Of a stretch of DNA of 64,000 bases, positions 23,780 to 32,797 are shown piece after piece. The translations under genes were made by a program, and so were the position numbers. The stretch comes from Pseudoxanthomonas sp. (GTDB lineage Bacteria; Pseudomonadota; Gammaproteobacteria; Xanthomonadales; Xanthomonadaceae): the NCBI RefSeq assembly GCF_035999195.1, contig NZ_DASYGY010000009.1, forward strand, positions 2,170,001-2,234,000, given 5' to 3'. The stretch's first letter is position 1; each line of letters begins with the position of its first letter. The notes below the pieces were generated by a model that was given only the letters and a program-made list of their open reading frames with translations, did no database searches and was not told the DNA's origin.

Positions 23780-25927
23780 ATGCTGCGTACGCTGTTGCTG
23801 TCCTCCGCCATCGCCGTCGCCCTGTCCGCCTGCGGCGACCGCCCCGCTGCCGAATCCGCCATGCCCGCCACCACCGCCACGCCCGCCGAAAGCGCGAACC
23901 CCCTGCTCACCGCCAGCACGCTGCCGTTCCAGGCGCCGCCGTTCGACAGGATCAAGGACGCCGACTACCAGCCCGCCATCGAGGAAGGCATGCGCCAGCA
24001 CCTCGCCGAGGTACGCAGGATCGCCGACAACGCCGAGCCCGCCACCTTCGCCAACACCTTCGAGGCGCTGGAGCGCAGCGGCGCGCTGCTGACACGCGCG
24101 AGCAGCGTGTTCTTCGCGATGGCCGGCGCCCACACCAATCCCGCCCTGCAGGCGGCCGAAGAAGCGCTGGCGCCCAAGCTGGCCGAGCACAGCGACAGCA
24201 TCCACCTGGATCCCAAGCTGTTTGCCCGCGTGAAGTCCGTCTACGACCAGCGCGACACGCTCGGCCTGACGCCCGAGCAGAAGACCGTGGTCGAACACAC
24301 CTACGACGGCTTCGTGCGCGCCGGCGCGCAACTGTCGGATGCCGACAAGGCCGAGCTGCGCAAGCTCAACAGCGAAGAATCCTCGCTGACCACCGCCTTC
24401 GGCACCAAGCTGCTGGCGGCCGGCAACGCCGGTGGCGTGTTCGTCGCCGACAAGGCGACGCTGGACGGCATGGACGAAGGCGGCATCGCCGCCGCGGCCG
24501 ACGCCGCCAGGGCCGCCGGCAAGGAGGGCCAGTGGTTGCTGAGCCTGCAGAACACGACCCAGCAGCCGGTGCTGGCCTCGCTGAAGGATCGCGTGCTGCG
24601 CGAGCAGGTGATGGCCGCCTCGCTCGGCCGTGCCGAGAAGGGCGACGGCAACGACACCCGCGCGACCATCCAGCGCCTGGCGGAACTGCGTGCGCGCAAG
24701 GCGCAGCTGCTTGGCTTCCCCACCTACGCCGCCTACAGCATCGCGGACCAGATGGCCGGCACGCCCGAGGTCGCGCTGAAGCTGCTCACCGACACCGTGC
24801 CGGCCGCCACCGCACGTGCGCGCGCCGAGCTGGCGAAGATCCAGGGCGTGGTCGACGCGCAGCAGGGCGGATTCACCGCCGGCGCGGCCGACTGGGACTT
24901 CTACGCCGAGCAGGTGCGCAAGGCCGAGTTCGACCTGGACGAGTCGCAGATCAAGCCCTACTTCGAGCTGGACCGCGTGCTGAAGGACGGCGTGTTCTTC
25001 GCCGCGCACGAGCTGTACGGCATCACCGCCAAGGAGCGCAAGGACATCCCGGTCTACCACCCGGACGTGCGCGTGTTCGACATCATGGATGCCGACGGCA
25101 AGCAGCTGGCGCTGTTCTACCTGGATCCGTTCAAGCGCGAGAGCAAGCAGGGCGGCGCGTGGATGGGCAACTTCGTCGAGCAGAACGGCCTGACCGGCGA
25201 CATCCCGGTGGTCTACAACGTGGAGAACTTCACCAAGCCCGCCGCCGGTCAGCCCGCGCTGCTGAGCTTCGACGACGTGACCACGCTGTTCCACGAGTTC
25301 GGCCATGCGCTGCACGGCTTCTTCTCGAAGACGCAGTACCCCAGCGTGGCCGGCACCAACGTGCCGCGCGACTTCGTCGAGTTCCCCTCGCAGTTCAACG
25401 AGCACTGGGCGCTGGATCCGAAGGTGTTCGCCCACTACGCCAGGCACCACCAGACCGGCGAGGCGATGCCGCAGGCGCTGGTCGACAAGATCGTCAAGGC
25501 GCGCACCTTCAACCAGGGCTACGCCACCACCGAGTACCTGTCCGCCGCCCTGCTCGACCTCGCCTGGCACCTGCAGCCGGCCGGTGCCGGCAAGCAGGAC
25601 GTAGACGCCTTCGAGAAGCAGGCGCTGGCGACGTACAAGGTGGACCTGGCCGCGGTGCCGCCGCGCTACCGCACCAGCTACTTCAGCCACATCTGGGGCG
25701 GCGGCTACGCGGCCGGCTACTACGCCTACTTCGGTGCGGAAGTGCTGGACCACGACGCTTTCCAGTGGTTCCGCGAGAACGGCGGCCTGACCCGGCAGAA
25801 CGGCCAGATCTTCCGCGACAAGGTGCTGTCGATCGGCCACTCGCGCGACCTGGCCACCGCCTACCGCGAGTTCCGCGGCAAGGATCCCAGCGTCGAGCCG
25901 CTGCTGGAGCATCGCGGGCTGAAGTAG
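23780..25927 (+). CDS. dcp: M3-family metallopeptidase, peptidyl-dipeptidase type, lipoprotein
   Basis: 715 residues. The N-terminus has a lipobox LSAC with the lipidated Cys18, so it is an envelope lipoprotein rather than a cytoplasmic enzyme. The catalytic HEFGH begins at residue 505, with a downstream Glu in EFPSQFNEHW, the M3 zinc-site pattern. The C-terminal YRTSYFSHIWGGGYAAGYYAY stretch is typical of dipeptidyl carboxypeptidases, which release C-terminal dipeptides. Xanthomonadaceae relatives are exported in the same way. A strong terminator lies just after the stop. Confidence 0.92.
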   Translation: MLRTLLLSSAIAVALSACGDRPAAESAMPATTATPAESANPLLTASTLPFQAPPFDRIKDADYQPAIEEGMRQHLAEVRRIADNAEPATFANTFEALERSGALLTRASSVFFAMAGAHTNPALQAAEEALAPKLAEHSDSIHLDPKLFARVKSVYDQRDTLGLTPEQKTVVEHTYDGFVRAGAQLSDADKAELRKLNSEESSLTTAFGTKLLAAGNAGGVFVADKATLDGMDEGGIAAAADAARAAGKEGQWLLSLQNTTQQPVLASLKDRVLREQVMAASLGRAEKGDGNDTRATIQRLAELRARKAQLLGFPTYAAYSIADQMAGTPEVALKLLTDTVPAATARARAELAKIQGVVDAQQGGFTAGAADWDFYAEQVRKAEFDLDESQIKPYFELDRVLKDGVFFAAHELYGITAKERKDIPVYHPDVRVFDIMDADGKQLALFYLDPFKRESKQGGAWMGNFVEQNGLTGDIPVVYNVENFTKPAAGQPALLSFDDVTTLFHEFGHALHGFFSKTQYPSVAGTNVPRDFVEFPSQFNEHWALDPKVFAHYARHHQTGEAMPQALVDKIVKARTFNQGYATTEYLSAALLDLAWHLQPAGAGKQDVDAFEKQALATYKVDLAAVPPRYRTSYFSHIWGGGYAAGYYAYFGAEVLDHDAFQWFRENGGLTRQNGQIFRDKVLSIGHSRDLATAYREFRGKDPSVEPLLEHRGLK

Positions 25928-25954
25928 GCACGCGCCGCATCGGCGACACGAAGA

Positions 25955-25982
25955 AGGCCCGCTTGCGCGGGCCTTTTTTTTT
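25955..25982 (+). terminator. Rho-independent terminator after dcp
   Basis: AGGCCCGC at 25955-25962, loop TTGC, GCGGGCCT at 25967-25974, then a run of nine T. A perfect 8-bp GC stem and a T-tract: an intrinsic terminator for the M3 peptidase transcript. Confidence 0.95.
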
Positions 25983-26090
25983 GCCTGCATGCGCCTGTGC
26001 GGATGAAGGCGCGATGGTTTGTCGTACATGGGTGTACGCACTAGAGTCGGCTGCATGCATCGACACCACGATCATCCGGGAGGACAGGCG

Positions 26091-26504
26091 ATGACGGACA
26101 CCTCCGTCGGCAGGCAGGGCACGGAGCGCCGTCCCGTTCCCTTCCACCTGCTGGGTTTCCTGCTGTTCGCTCCCCTCCTGGCCTGCGCAGGCCCCGAGCT
26201 GACACCGGGCTACTCGCGGGACGCGGTGCAGCCTGTCGTCGTGCAGGCGGGCACTGCCGGCGAAGCGCGGATCCGCTTCGTATCGCCACCGGAAAGCCTG
26301 TACTACGCGGCCGGCGTGTCCTACCGCGCGACGGGCGATGAGCTGCACATCGCCATCGACCGCTGCCCGATCCGTGGCGATTGCGGGACGATGGCGAAGG
26401 GAACTCTGCTCGACGACGGGCGCACGACCGAGGTCCGCGTGCCGCTCGACGGCAAGCGTCTTGTCCTGCTCCATAGCGACGGCGCGCAACTGTTCCTTCC
26501 CTGA
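26091..26504 (+). CDS. Small exported protein of unknown function
   Basis: 137 residues; the ATG at 26091 follows GGGAGGA. A long N-terminal region (about 1-35) leads into a hydrophobic segment ending LLACAGP, so it may be a lipoprotein (Cys after LLA) or cleaved by the usual signal peptidase. The mature part is beta-rich, with one pair of cysteines (DRCPIRGDCG). I recognise no family. It is followed after 54 bases by the glycosyltransferase gene. Confidence 0.65.
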   Translation: MTDTSVGRQGTERRPVPFHLLGFLLFAPLLACAGPELTPGYSRDAVQPVVVQAGTAGEARIRFVSPPESLYYAAGVSYRATGDELHIAIDRCPIRGDCGTMAKGTLLDDGRTTEVRVPLDGKRLVLLHSDGAQLFLP

Positions 26505-26558
26505 CGGCGGCATGCGGCATCGACGCAGCGTGAATCGCGCCGCGCTTATCCTGCGCGG

Positions 26559-27764
26559 ATGAAGCTGCTGATCATCACCTACGGCACCGAGGGCGACACG
26601 CGCCCGCTGGCCGCGCTGGGCCATGCGCTGATGCAGGCCGGACACGAGGTCGAGCTGCTCGGCGATGCCAGCACGCTCGGCATCGCGCAGGCGCTCGGCG
26701 TGCCGTCGCAGGCGCTGGCCGGTGACATCCGCGCGACGATCGTCGCCGACGGCGCGATGCGCGACATCACGCGCAACCTGGCCCGCCTCACCATCGCGCA
26801 CAGCGGCGACTGGTTGCGCCAGGCGGTCGACGCCGGCCGCGGCTGCGACGCCATCATCGTCTCCGGCCTTGCCGTCTTCGTCGGCCTGTCGGCGGCCGAC
26901 GCGCTGGGCGTGCCGGCGATCGGCGCGATGCTGATCCCCATCTCGCCGACCTCCGCGTTCGCCTCGCCGTTCCTGCCCTTTACGCCGCCGCGCCTCTTCA
27001 ACCACGCCAGCCATGTGCTGTTCGGCCGGCTGAGCTGGCAGCTGTTCCGCAAGGCCACCAACCGCGCACGCGCGGACAAGGGATTGCCGCCGCGACGCTC
27101 ACTGTGGACCGACCACCCGATGCTGTACGGCGTTTCGCCCGCACTGGTGCCGCGTCCTGCCGACTGGCCGGAGAATGCGCATGTCTGCGGACAGTGGATA
27201 CCGCCGCTGGCGACGGCGTTCGCGCCGCCGGACGATCTGCTCGCCTTTCTCGATGCGGGCGAGCCGCCGGTCTATGTCGGCTTCGGCAGCATGGCCGGCT
27301 TCGACAACGTGCGGCTGGTGGACGCCGTGGTCGGGGCGCTCGGCGAGCGTCGTGCGCTGTTCCATGCCGGCTGGAGCGGCATCGAGGCGTCGCGTCTGCC
27401 GTCGAGTTTCCATCCGGTCGGCCACGTGCCGCACGACTGGCTGTTGCCGCGCTGCGCGATGGCGATCCACCACGGCGGCTCCGGCACCACGCACTCCGCC
27501 TGCCGCGCCGGCATCCCCTCGGTCATCGTGCCGTTCGCCGGCGACCAGTTCTTCTGGAACGCGCGCCTGCGCGAGGCGGGCGTGATGCGGCATGCATTGA
27601 AGGGCGCCTCGATCACAGCGTCCTTCCTGCGCGATGCCGTCGCCCATGCCGACGGCGCCGCTGCGAAGCGGGCGGCCGCTGCGCTGGGCCGGGCCATGCA
27701 GGACAAAGAGGGTCTTGCGATGGCGGTCGGCCTGGTGGAGCGGTACGCGTACGCTCAACGCTGA
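26559..27764 (+). CDS. GT1-type glycosyltransferase (UDP-glucuronosyl/MGT-like)
   Basis: 401 residues with the GT-B pattern. The N-terminal domain starts KLLIITYGTEGDTRPLAALG, the typical acceptor-side start of sterol and antibiotic glycosyltransferases. The C-terminal donor site is HHGGSGTTHSACRAGIPSVIVPFAGDQFFW. It probably transfers a sugar from a nucleotide donor to a small lipophilic acceptor in the cytoplasm. The acceptor is not inferable. No biosynthetic gene cluster surrounds it. Confidence 0.9.
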   Translation: MKLLIITYGTEGDTRPLAALGHALMQAGHEVELLGDASTLGIAQALGVPSQALAGDIRATIVADGAMRDITRNLARLTIAHSGDWLRQAVDAGRGCDAIIVSGLAVFVGLSAADALGVPAIGAMLIPISPTSAFASPFLPFTPPRLFNHASHVLFGRLSWQLFRKATNRARADKGLPPRRSLWTDHPMLYGVSPALVPRPADWPENAHVCGQWIPPLATAFAPPDDLLAFLDAGEPPVYVGFGSMAGFDNVRLVDAVVGALGERRALFHAGWSGIEASRLPSSFHPVGHVPHDWLLPRCAMAIHHGGSGTTHSACRAGIPSVIVPFAGDQFFWNARLREAGVMRHALKGASITASFLRDAVAHADGAAAKRAAAALGRAMQDKEGLAMAVGLVERYAYAQR

Positions 27765-27854
27765 CGCCTTGCCTCGCGCGCACGGCACCTGCCATCGCAT
27801 CGCCGGATCTGCGGCATGGCGCGGCGCATGCGGCGGACCGCCATCGCGCCACGA

Positions 27855-28751
27855 CTACGATGCGTCGTTGAAGGCGCGCACATGCGCCACAAGTGCGCGC
27901 AGTTTCGGCGGCGGGTTGTGGCGGCTGGGGTAGTAGAGGAAGAAGCCGGGAAACGCCTGCACGTAGTCCAGCAGCACCGGCACCAGCGCGCCGCTCGCGA
28001 GCCAGGGCAGGAAGCACTCTTCCGGCGCGAAGGTGATGCCGCCGTCGGCCAGGGCGGTGCGCAGCATCACCTGCAGGTCATTGGTGGTGACCTGCGGGGC
28101 GACTTCCACGGCGAACGCGCGGCCGGCCTCGCTGAATTCCCAGCGGTGCGGCGCCACCTGCGGCGCGCGGCGCCAGCCGATGCAGCGGTGCGACGCCAGC
28201 TCGCGCGGATGCGTCGGCGTGCCGTGCCGACGCAAATAGGCCGGTGAGGCCACGGCGATCTCGCGCTGCGGGCCGCCGACCGGAATGGCGATCATGTCCT
28301 GCTCGATCACTTCGCCCAGGCGCACGCCGGCATCGAAGCCGGCCGCGACGATGTCGAATTCCTCGTCGGTGACGGTCACATCCAGCGTGATGCCCGGATA
28401 CGCCTCGGCGAAGCGCGCCACCAAGGGACCGGCCAGGAAACGCTCGGCGATCGAGGTGACCGCCACGCGCAGCAGTCCCCGGGGCGGACCGTCGCCCTGC
28501 ACGTCGTCCAGCGCCTGGCCGATCATCGCGAGCGGCGTGGCGATCCGGCGATGCAGGCGCTCGCCGGCCTCGGTCAGCCGCACGCTGCGGGTGGACCGCT
28601 GCACCAGCGCGATGCCGACGCTGTCTTCGAGCCGGCGGATCGCCTGGCTCACCGCCGAGCGGGTGACGCCCAGCCGGTCGGCCGCCGCGCGGAAATTGCC
28701 GGCCTGGGCCACCGCATCCAGGACGCGCAGGAGAGTGAGATCGGGTTCCAT
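27855..28751 (-). CDS. LysR-family transcription regulator
   Basis: 298 residues: an N-terminal winged helix (about 1-60: FRAAADRLGVTRSAVSQAIRRLE) and a periplasmic-binding-protein-like effector domain (about 90-290). It reads divergently from the Atu4866-domain gene; the 99-bp gap holds a near-perfect LysR-type palindrome, so it very likely controls that gene and itself. Together with the regulator at 43347 it belongs to the LysR subgroup that usually acts on oxidoreductases. Confidence 0.93.
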   Translation of the reverse strand: MEPDLTLLRVLDAVAQAGNFRAAADRLGVTRSAVSQAIRRLEDSVGIALVQRSTRSVRLTEAGERLHRRIATPLAMIGQALDDVQGDGPPRGLLRVAVTSIAERFLAGPLVARFAEAYPGITLDVTVTDEEFDIVAAGFDAGVRLGEVIEQDMIAIPVGGPQREIAVASPAYLRRHGTPTHPRELASHRCIGWRRAPQVAPHRWEFSEAGRAFAVEVAPQVTTNDLQVMLRTALADGGITFAPEECFLPWLASGALVPVLLDYVQAFPGFFLYYPSRHNPPPKLRALVAHVRAFNDAS

Positions 28752-28762
28752 AGTCCAGTCAT

Positions 28763-28781
28763 GCTAACCAATCTGGTTAGC
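28763..28781. promoter_or_regulatory. Palindromic LysR operator candidate, GCTAACC-N5-GGTTAGC
   Basis: Perfect 7-bp arms separated by AATCT, a T-N11-A core of the LysR type. It sits 12 bases from the regulator start and 70 bases from the divergent gene start. Binding is inferred from position and symmetry. Confidence 0.7.
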
Positions 28782-28850
28782 AGCAGGCGGATTCTCTCGA
28801 CAGCGGCCGGGCATTACGGTGTTCGCACACCCCGTCCGGAGATGACCGCC

Positions 28851-29237
28851 ATGACCTCCCGTTCCCCCGACACCCTGCGCCGCCGCGCCCTGGGCGCCAC
28901 CCTGGCCCCGACCCTGCTCGCCGCCTCCGGCCTTGGCGCCACGGACGCCGCCACCCCCGCCGAGCCACCCCACCCTTATGTCGGCATGTGGGTCACCGCC
29001 GACGGCCGCGTCCGCCACGAACTGCTCCCCAATGGCCGCTACGACGAAGCCCGCGGCCAGCGCGAGAGCGCCTACCGGGGCCGCTACACGATCACCGGCC
29101 ACCACATCGACTACGTCGACGACACCGGCTTCACCGCCGACGGCGAGTTCATCGACGGCGTGCTGTACCACGGCGGCATGGTGCTGCGCCGCGCTTCCGT
29201 GCCGAAACACCCGCGCGCCACCCGCGACGCCGACTGA
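28851..29237 (+). CDS. Atu4866-domain protein, exported
   Basis: 128 residues; the ATG at 28851 has GGAG nine bases upstream, while the in-frame ATG at 28842 sits too close to it. A basic RRR followed by a hydrophobic segment looks like a signal peptide, possibly Tat-dependent (LRRRALG). The mature part matches the small beta-barrel family first seen as Agrobacterium Atu4866: PYVGMWVTADGR, ELLPNGRYDEARG, DDTGFTADGEF, GVLYHGGMVL. The role is unknown; relatives often sit beside LysR regulators and oxidoreductases, as here. Confidence 0.85.
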   Translation: MTSRSPDTLRRRALGATLAPTLLAASGLGATDAATPAEPPHPYVGMWVTADGRVRHELLPNGRYDEARGQRESAYRGRYTITGHHIDYVDDTGFTADGEFIDGVLYHGGMVLRRASVPKHPRATRDAD

Positions 29238-29262
29238 TCCGTCCACGCCAAGGAGATTCCCC

Positions 29263-29739
29263 ATGACCCTCCGTCCCCTGCTCCGCCATGGCCTGATCGC
29301 GGCCGCGCTGCTCAGCGCACCGGCCCTGGCCACCGATGCGGCGTCCACCATGGAACAGCAGAACGCCGCCCGGACCCGAGCCGCGTTCGACGCGTGGCGT
29401 GCCGGCACCGGCACCGTCTTCGACCTGCTCGATCCGCAGGCCGTCTGGACCGTCGCCGGGCACAGCCCGGTGTCCGGCACCTACCGGTCGAAGCAGGTCT
29501 TCATGGACCGCGCGGTCGCGCCGATCACGGCCCGCCTGGCCACGCCGATCACGCCCGACGTGAAGCACGTGATGGCGCAGGACGACGCGGTGGTCGTCCT
29601 GTGGGACGGCACCGCGACCACCGTCGAGGGCGGCACCTACCGCAACAGCTATGCCTGGCACATGGTGTTCGACGAAGGCCGCATCGTCCGCGTCACCGCT
29701 TTCCTCGACACGTGGGCGCTGCAGCAGTTGATCGAGTGA
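29263..29739 (+). CDS. Exported SnoaL/NTF2-like protein
   Basis: 158 residues; the start is set by AAGGAG eight bases before the ATG at 29263. A signal peptide (ALATDA) is followed by an NTF2-like cone fold of the SnoaL type (FDLLDPQAVWTVAGHSPVSGTYRSKQVF, then WHMVFDEGRIVRVTAFLDT). Members range from ketosteroid isomerase-like enzymes to binding proteins. It follows the Atu4866-domain gene by 25 bases and probably shares its LysR-controlled promoter. Confidence 0.85.
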   Translation: MTLRPLLRHGLIAAALLSAPALATDAASTMEQQNAARTRAAFDAWRAGTGTVFDLLDPQAVWTVAGHSPVSGTYRSKQVFMDRAVAPITARLATPITPDVKHVMAQDDAVVVLWDGTATTVEGGTYRNSYAWHMVFDEGRIVRVTAFLDTWALQQLIE

Positions 29740-29801
29740 CGGCTGCGACGCACCGCCGCCGTGATGCGGTCCGGTGCGCTGGGGCGATGAGAGGCGTGGC
29801 G

Positions 29802-30350
29802 TCAGTCCGCCGCGACCGGCGCGCCCATGTTGCCCTTGCTGTAGATGCCCGAGCGGTCGAAGCAGCAGGCGCGGCGCTTGCCGGCGGCGAGCATGTCGCA
29901 GGCCGTGGCGATGCGCTTCACGCGCGTCTCGGCCTTCTTGCCCGACGTCATCCAGTGGATCCAGTCGCGGCGCGCCACCGGCGTGAGGCGGGTCCACACC
30001 GCCTTGGCTTCCGGTGCGGCGGCGAGCGCCTTGCGGATATCGGGCGGCACCACCGGTTCGGGTTCTTCCTTCACCGGTGCGATGACCAGGGCGACCTGCT
30101 CGCCGGCCGCGACGCCGGCGGCTTCGCGCAGCGTCTTCTCGACCTTCAGCCAGTGGCTGCCTTCGCCGTCGGGCTGCAGCGTGGCCTGGAACGGCTGGCC
30201 CGCGAACGTCCCCGCCACCGTCGTCATGCCGCGCGCCGGCAGCCTGGCGCTGGCCGCCTGGGGCAGCACGAGGAAAGTCCACGCGGCGCCGGCCGGTTCG
30301 GCGGGACGATGCAGCGTGGCCGTGAAGCGGATGTCGGCGGCGGTACCCAT
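29802..30350 (-). CDS. DUF1905 / YdeI-OmdA domain protein
   Basis: 182 residues: an N-terminal DUF1905 beta-barrel domain (about 5-85: FTATLHRPAEPAGAAWTFLVLP) and a C-terminal YdeI/OmdA helical domain (PPDIRKALAAAPEAKAVWTRLTPVARRDWIHWMTSGKKAETRVKRI). The combination is common in proteobacteria; E. coli/Salmonella relatives have been linked to polymyxin resistance and OmpD, but a biochemical activity is not established. It is convergent with the SnoaL-like gene. Confidence 0.85.
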   Translation of the reverse strand: MGTAADIRFTATLHRPAEPAGAAWTFLVLPQAASARLPARGMTTVAGTFAGQPFQATLQPDGEGSHWLKVEKTLREAAGVAAGEQVALVIAPVKEEPEPVVPPDIRKALAAAPEAKAVWTRLTPVARRDWIHWMTSGKKAETRVKRIATACDMLAAGKRRACCFDRSGIYSKGNMGAPVAAD

Positions 30351-30609
30351 GCCGGCATGGTAGCGCCGGAGCGCACACCGTTCACGCGGATCGCCGGCGC
30401 TGCGATGTCGGCGTCATGCGATTGGCGGCGCGGCCCAATGACGCAAGCCCATCGACATCGAACAGGTTGACCGTGTCGAGGACGGGCAGCGCGGTGCGTT
30501 GCCTCGCCGTCTCCGTTCCGCGTTGTGAACGTGGTGCATGCAGGTTCGTCACCTCGTGTTTCCTCCTGCAGGCCTAAAAACAAGGCTCTTCCACCACAGG
30601 AGTCCCGCC

Positions 30610-31230
30610 ATGGCACGTTCCGGCCACGTCAACAAGGCGCAAGTTCACGAACTGCTGCTGCAGGCGCTCGAGACCGAGCGCGGCGGCATCCGGATCTACA
30701 CCGCGGCGATCGAAGCGGCCGTCAACAAGGACCTGAAGAAGGAATGGGGCGAATACCTGAACGAGACGCGCACGCACGAGGAGATACTCACGCGCGTCTT
30801 CGAACAGCTCGGCATGGACACCGAGGAGGCCTCGCCGGGTCGCGCCGTCGTCGCGCACCAGGGCGCCTCGCTGGTGAAGGCCATCCAGATGGCCATGAAG
30901 CACGACACACCGGACGCCGCCGAACGGGTGGCCGCCGAGTGCGTCGTGCTGGCCGAAACCAAGGACCACCAGAACTGGGAACTGATCGGCAAGGTCGTCG
31001 AGCAGGGCGGCGAACTGGCCAAGGTGCTCGAGCCCGCCTACAAGGCCGTCGAGAGCGACGAGGACCACCACCTGTACCACACGATGGGCTGGTGCCGTGA
31101 GCTGTGGATCAAGTCGCTCGGCATGCCGGCCGTGCTGCCGCCACCGGAAGAGGTCAAGCAGGTCGAGACGGCCATCGGCGCTTCGCGCGCCGAGCAGGCG
31201 CGCGAGCAGATGCTCGGCCGCAAGCACTGA
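30610..31230 (+). CDS. Ferritin-like domain protein
   Basis: 206 residues from the ATG at 30610, after an AGGAG. A four-helix bundle is predicted: ETERGGIRIY, NETRTHEEIL (Glu52 and His56), AECVVLAETKDHQNWE (Glu110, Glu116, His120) and SDEDHHLYHTMGW. The E-x(n)-H arrangement fits a di-metal carboxylate centre of the ferritin-like superfamily. It could store or oxidise iron or act in stress protection; no closer assignment. The next gene starts 10 bases after the stop. Confidence 0.75.
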   Translation: MARSGHVNKAQVHELLLQALETERGGIRIYTAAIEAAVNKDLKKEWGEYLNETRTHEEILTRVFEQLGMDTEEASPGRAVVAHQGASLVKAIQMAMKHDTPDAAERVAAECVVLAETKDHQNWELIGKVVEQGGELAKVLEPAYKAVESDEDHHLYHTMGWCRELWIKSLGMPAVLPPPEEVKQVETAIGASRAEQAREQMLGRKH

Positions 31231-31240
31231 GATCGCCCGC

Positions 31241-31666
31241 ATGTCCCATCCCGGTGCGCCCGCCACCCACCCCGTCAGCGACGTGGTGCCGGTGGATTCC
31301 GAGCTGCTCACCTTCGGCATCGAGGTGTTCCAGGCGGTGATGGCGGGCGCCATGCCGGTGGACGACTATGACGGCGCCGACCTGCCCTGCATCGGCATGG
31401 ACGCGATCAGCCGGCAGGTCGGTGGCCACGGGCTGACGCCGCAGGAAGAGGCGTCGCTGGTCCTGCGCGTGGTGGCCTTCGGCGATCTGCTGGGACGGGC
31501 CGAGCACGACACGCGCATCGCCGGCCACGTGGCCCCCGCCCATGCCGGCGGCTACCAGATCACCACCGCCTTCCTGCAGGCCGCGGCGGGCGCGGACATC
31601 GTGCGCCGCGACGACGGCGGTTTCGCCTACGACCTGGAAAGCGTGGCGGCTCGCCTGGTGCATTGA
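31241..31666 (+). CDS. Small conserved-looking cytoplasmic protein, unknown function
   Basis: 141 residues from the ATG at 31241. No signal peptide or membrane segment. It has no motif I recognise; the middle (GHGLTPQEEASLVLRVVAFGDLLGRAEHD) looks helical and the end is short and acidic. It is 10 bases behind the ferritin-like gene, so the pair is probably an operon. It could be a partner of the ferritin-like protein, but that is only inference. Confidence 0.6.
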   Translation: MSHPGAPATHPVSDVVPVDSELLTFGIEVFQAVMAGAMPVDDYDGADLPCIGMDAISRQVGGHGLTPQEEASLVLRVVAFGDLLGRAEHDTRIAGHVAPAHAGGYQITTAFLQAAAGADIVRRDDGGFAYDLESVAARLVH

Positions 31667-31673
31667 GCGCCCG

Positions 31674-32192
31674 TCAGGCGTCGTCGCCGCCGGCGCGCTC
31701 CTTGCGGCGGATGAAGGTGATCTCGCCGGAGGACTCCAGCACCGCCAGCGCGATGTCACCGAGCGTGGCGTAACCGGCCGAGCGCCGGGCGATGGCGAAG
31801 TCGTGCTCACTCAGTGACTGGCGCGCCAGTTCGTCGCGGAACAGGTGGCCGTGGCGCACCAGGATCACCGGTTTTCCCTCCACCATCTCGTCGAAGCGGC
31901 GCGAACGCGAGGACAGCTTGCCGACGCTCCAGTTCAGCCCCAGCAGCGTCGCGGCCAGGATCAGTCCGCCCAGCAACGACGTGTCCTCGCCGATCAGCGA
32001 GTTCTGCACGGCCGTCCCGAGCAGCACCACCACCAGCAGGTCGAACGGAGTGAACTGGCCCACCGTGCGCTTGCCGCTCAGGCGCACCATCAGCAGGACC
32101 ACCACGTACACCGCGACGGCCCGCAGGACGAATTCCCACCAGGGCATGCCGAGGTCGAACAGGCTGCGCGCCACGCTTTCCATCGTCGTCAC
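31674..32192 (-). CDS. DUF421 (YetF-type) membrane protein
   Basis: 172 residues: three membrane segments (about 20-37, 48-68, 72-88) followed by a cytoplasmic DUF421 domain (EGKPVILVRHGHLFRDELARQSLSEHD, GEITFIRRK). YetF/YkjA-type proteins of this kind are found widely and have no settled function. The start at 32192 lies 10 bases beyond the cupin gene stop, so the cupin gene is upstream in the same operon. It is convergent with the small unknown gene at 31241. Confidence 0.85.
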   Translation of the reverse strand: MTTMESVARSLFDLGMPWWEFVLRAVAVYVVVLLMVRLSGKRTVGQFTPFDLLVVVLLGTAVQNSLIGEDTSLLGGLILAATLLGLNWSVGKLSSRSRRFDEMVEGKPVILVRHGHLFRDELARQSLSEHDFAIARRSAGYATLGDIALAVLESSGEITFIRRKERAGGDDA

Positions 32193-32202
32193 CTCGTCCG
32201 TG

Positions 32203-32544
32203 TCAGGGCCGGCCCGCCGGGCGCTCGTCGCCTTCCGGCGTGTACGCGGGCGGTGAATAGAAGTTCACCGTCTTCAGCGGCGTGCGGCCGGTCGCGCGTA
32301 TCTCGTGCCGCTCGCCCCGCTCGATCAGCAGCAGGCTGCCGGGCCGCAGCGCACGCCGCTCGCCTTCGACGATGGCCACACCGTGACCCGCGGCGACGAA
32401 CAGCCACTGGTCCGCGCCGCGGTGGCGATTGTCCGGCCCGCCTTCGCGGTCCCCGGGCCGGATGACCATCTGCGCCGCCTGCACGCCGTTGGCCTCGAAC
32501 AGCGGAAGAAAGCCGATGCCCATGCGGAGATGCCGGGATTTCAT
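32203..32544 (-). CDS. Single-domain cupin protein
   Basis: 113 residues from the ATG at 32544. Cupin motif 1 (DNRHRGADQWLFVAAGHGVAIVEGE) and motif 2 (GSLLLIERGERHEIRATG) carry the usual histidines and glutamate of a metal site. Small cupins of this length can be enzymes or binding proteins; a specific role cannot be given. It precedes the DUF421 gene by 10 bases. Confidence 0.85.
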   Translation of the reverse strand: MKSRHLRMGIGFLPLFEANGVQAAQMVIRPGDREGGPDNRHRGADQWLFVAAGHGVAIVEGERRALRPGSLLLIERGERHEIRATGRTPLKTVNFYSPPAYTPEGDERPAGRP

Positions 32545-32797
32545 GGTCGTCGTGCCAGGGTCTGCAGGGGGCGCCAGCATCGGCCGCCACGCGTGCAGGA
32601 GCCGTCAACGCGCCACACTCGTCGACATGCGCGCCGGGGCGACGGCCCGCACCGGTGCGGCGCACCGGAGTACCGGGCGGGCGCAGGGTCGCCGGCGGAC
32701 GTCCGCATACCATGATGGAATGGGAATGCCGTGGCGCGGTACACGGCCGGACCCTCGCGGCCGTTCCCCGTTCCGTCCCCAGGCCTGCCGATCGCCC

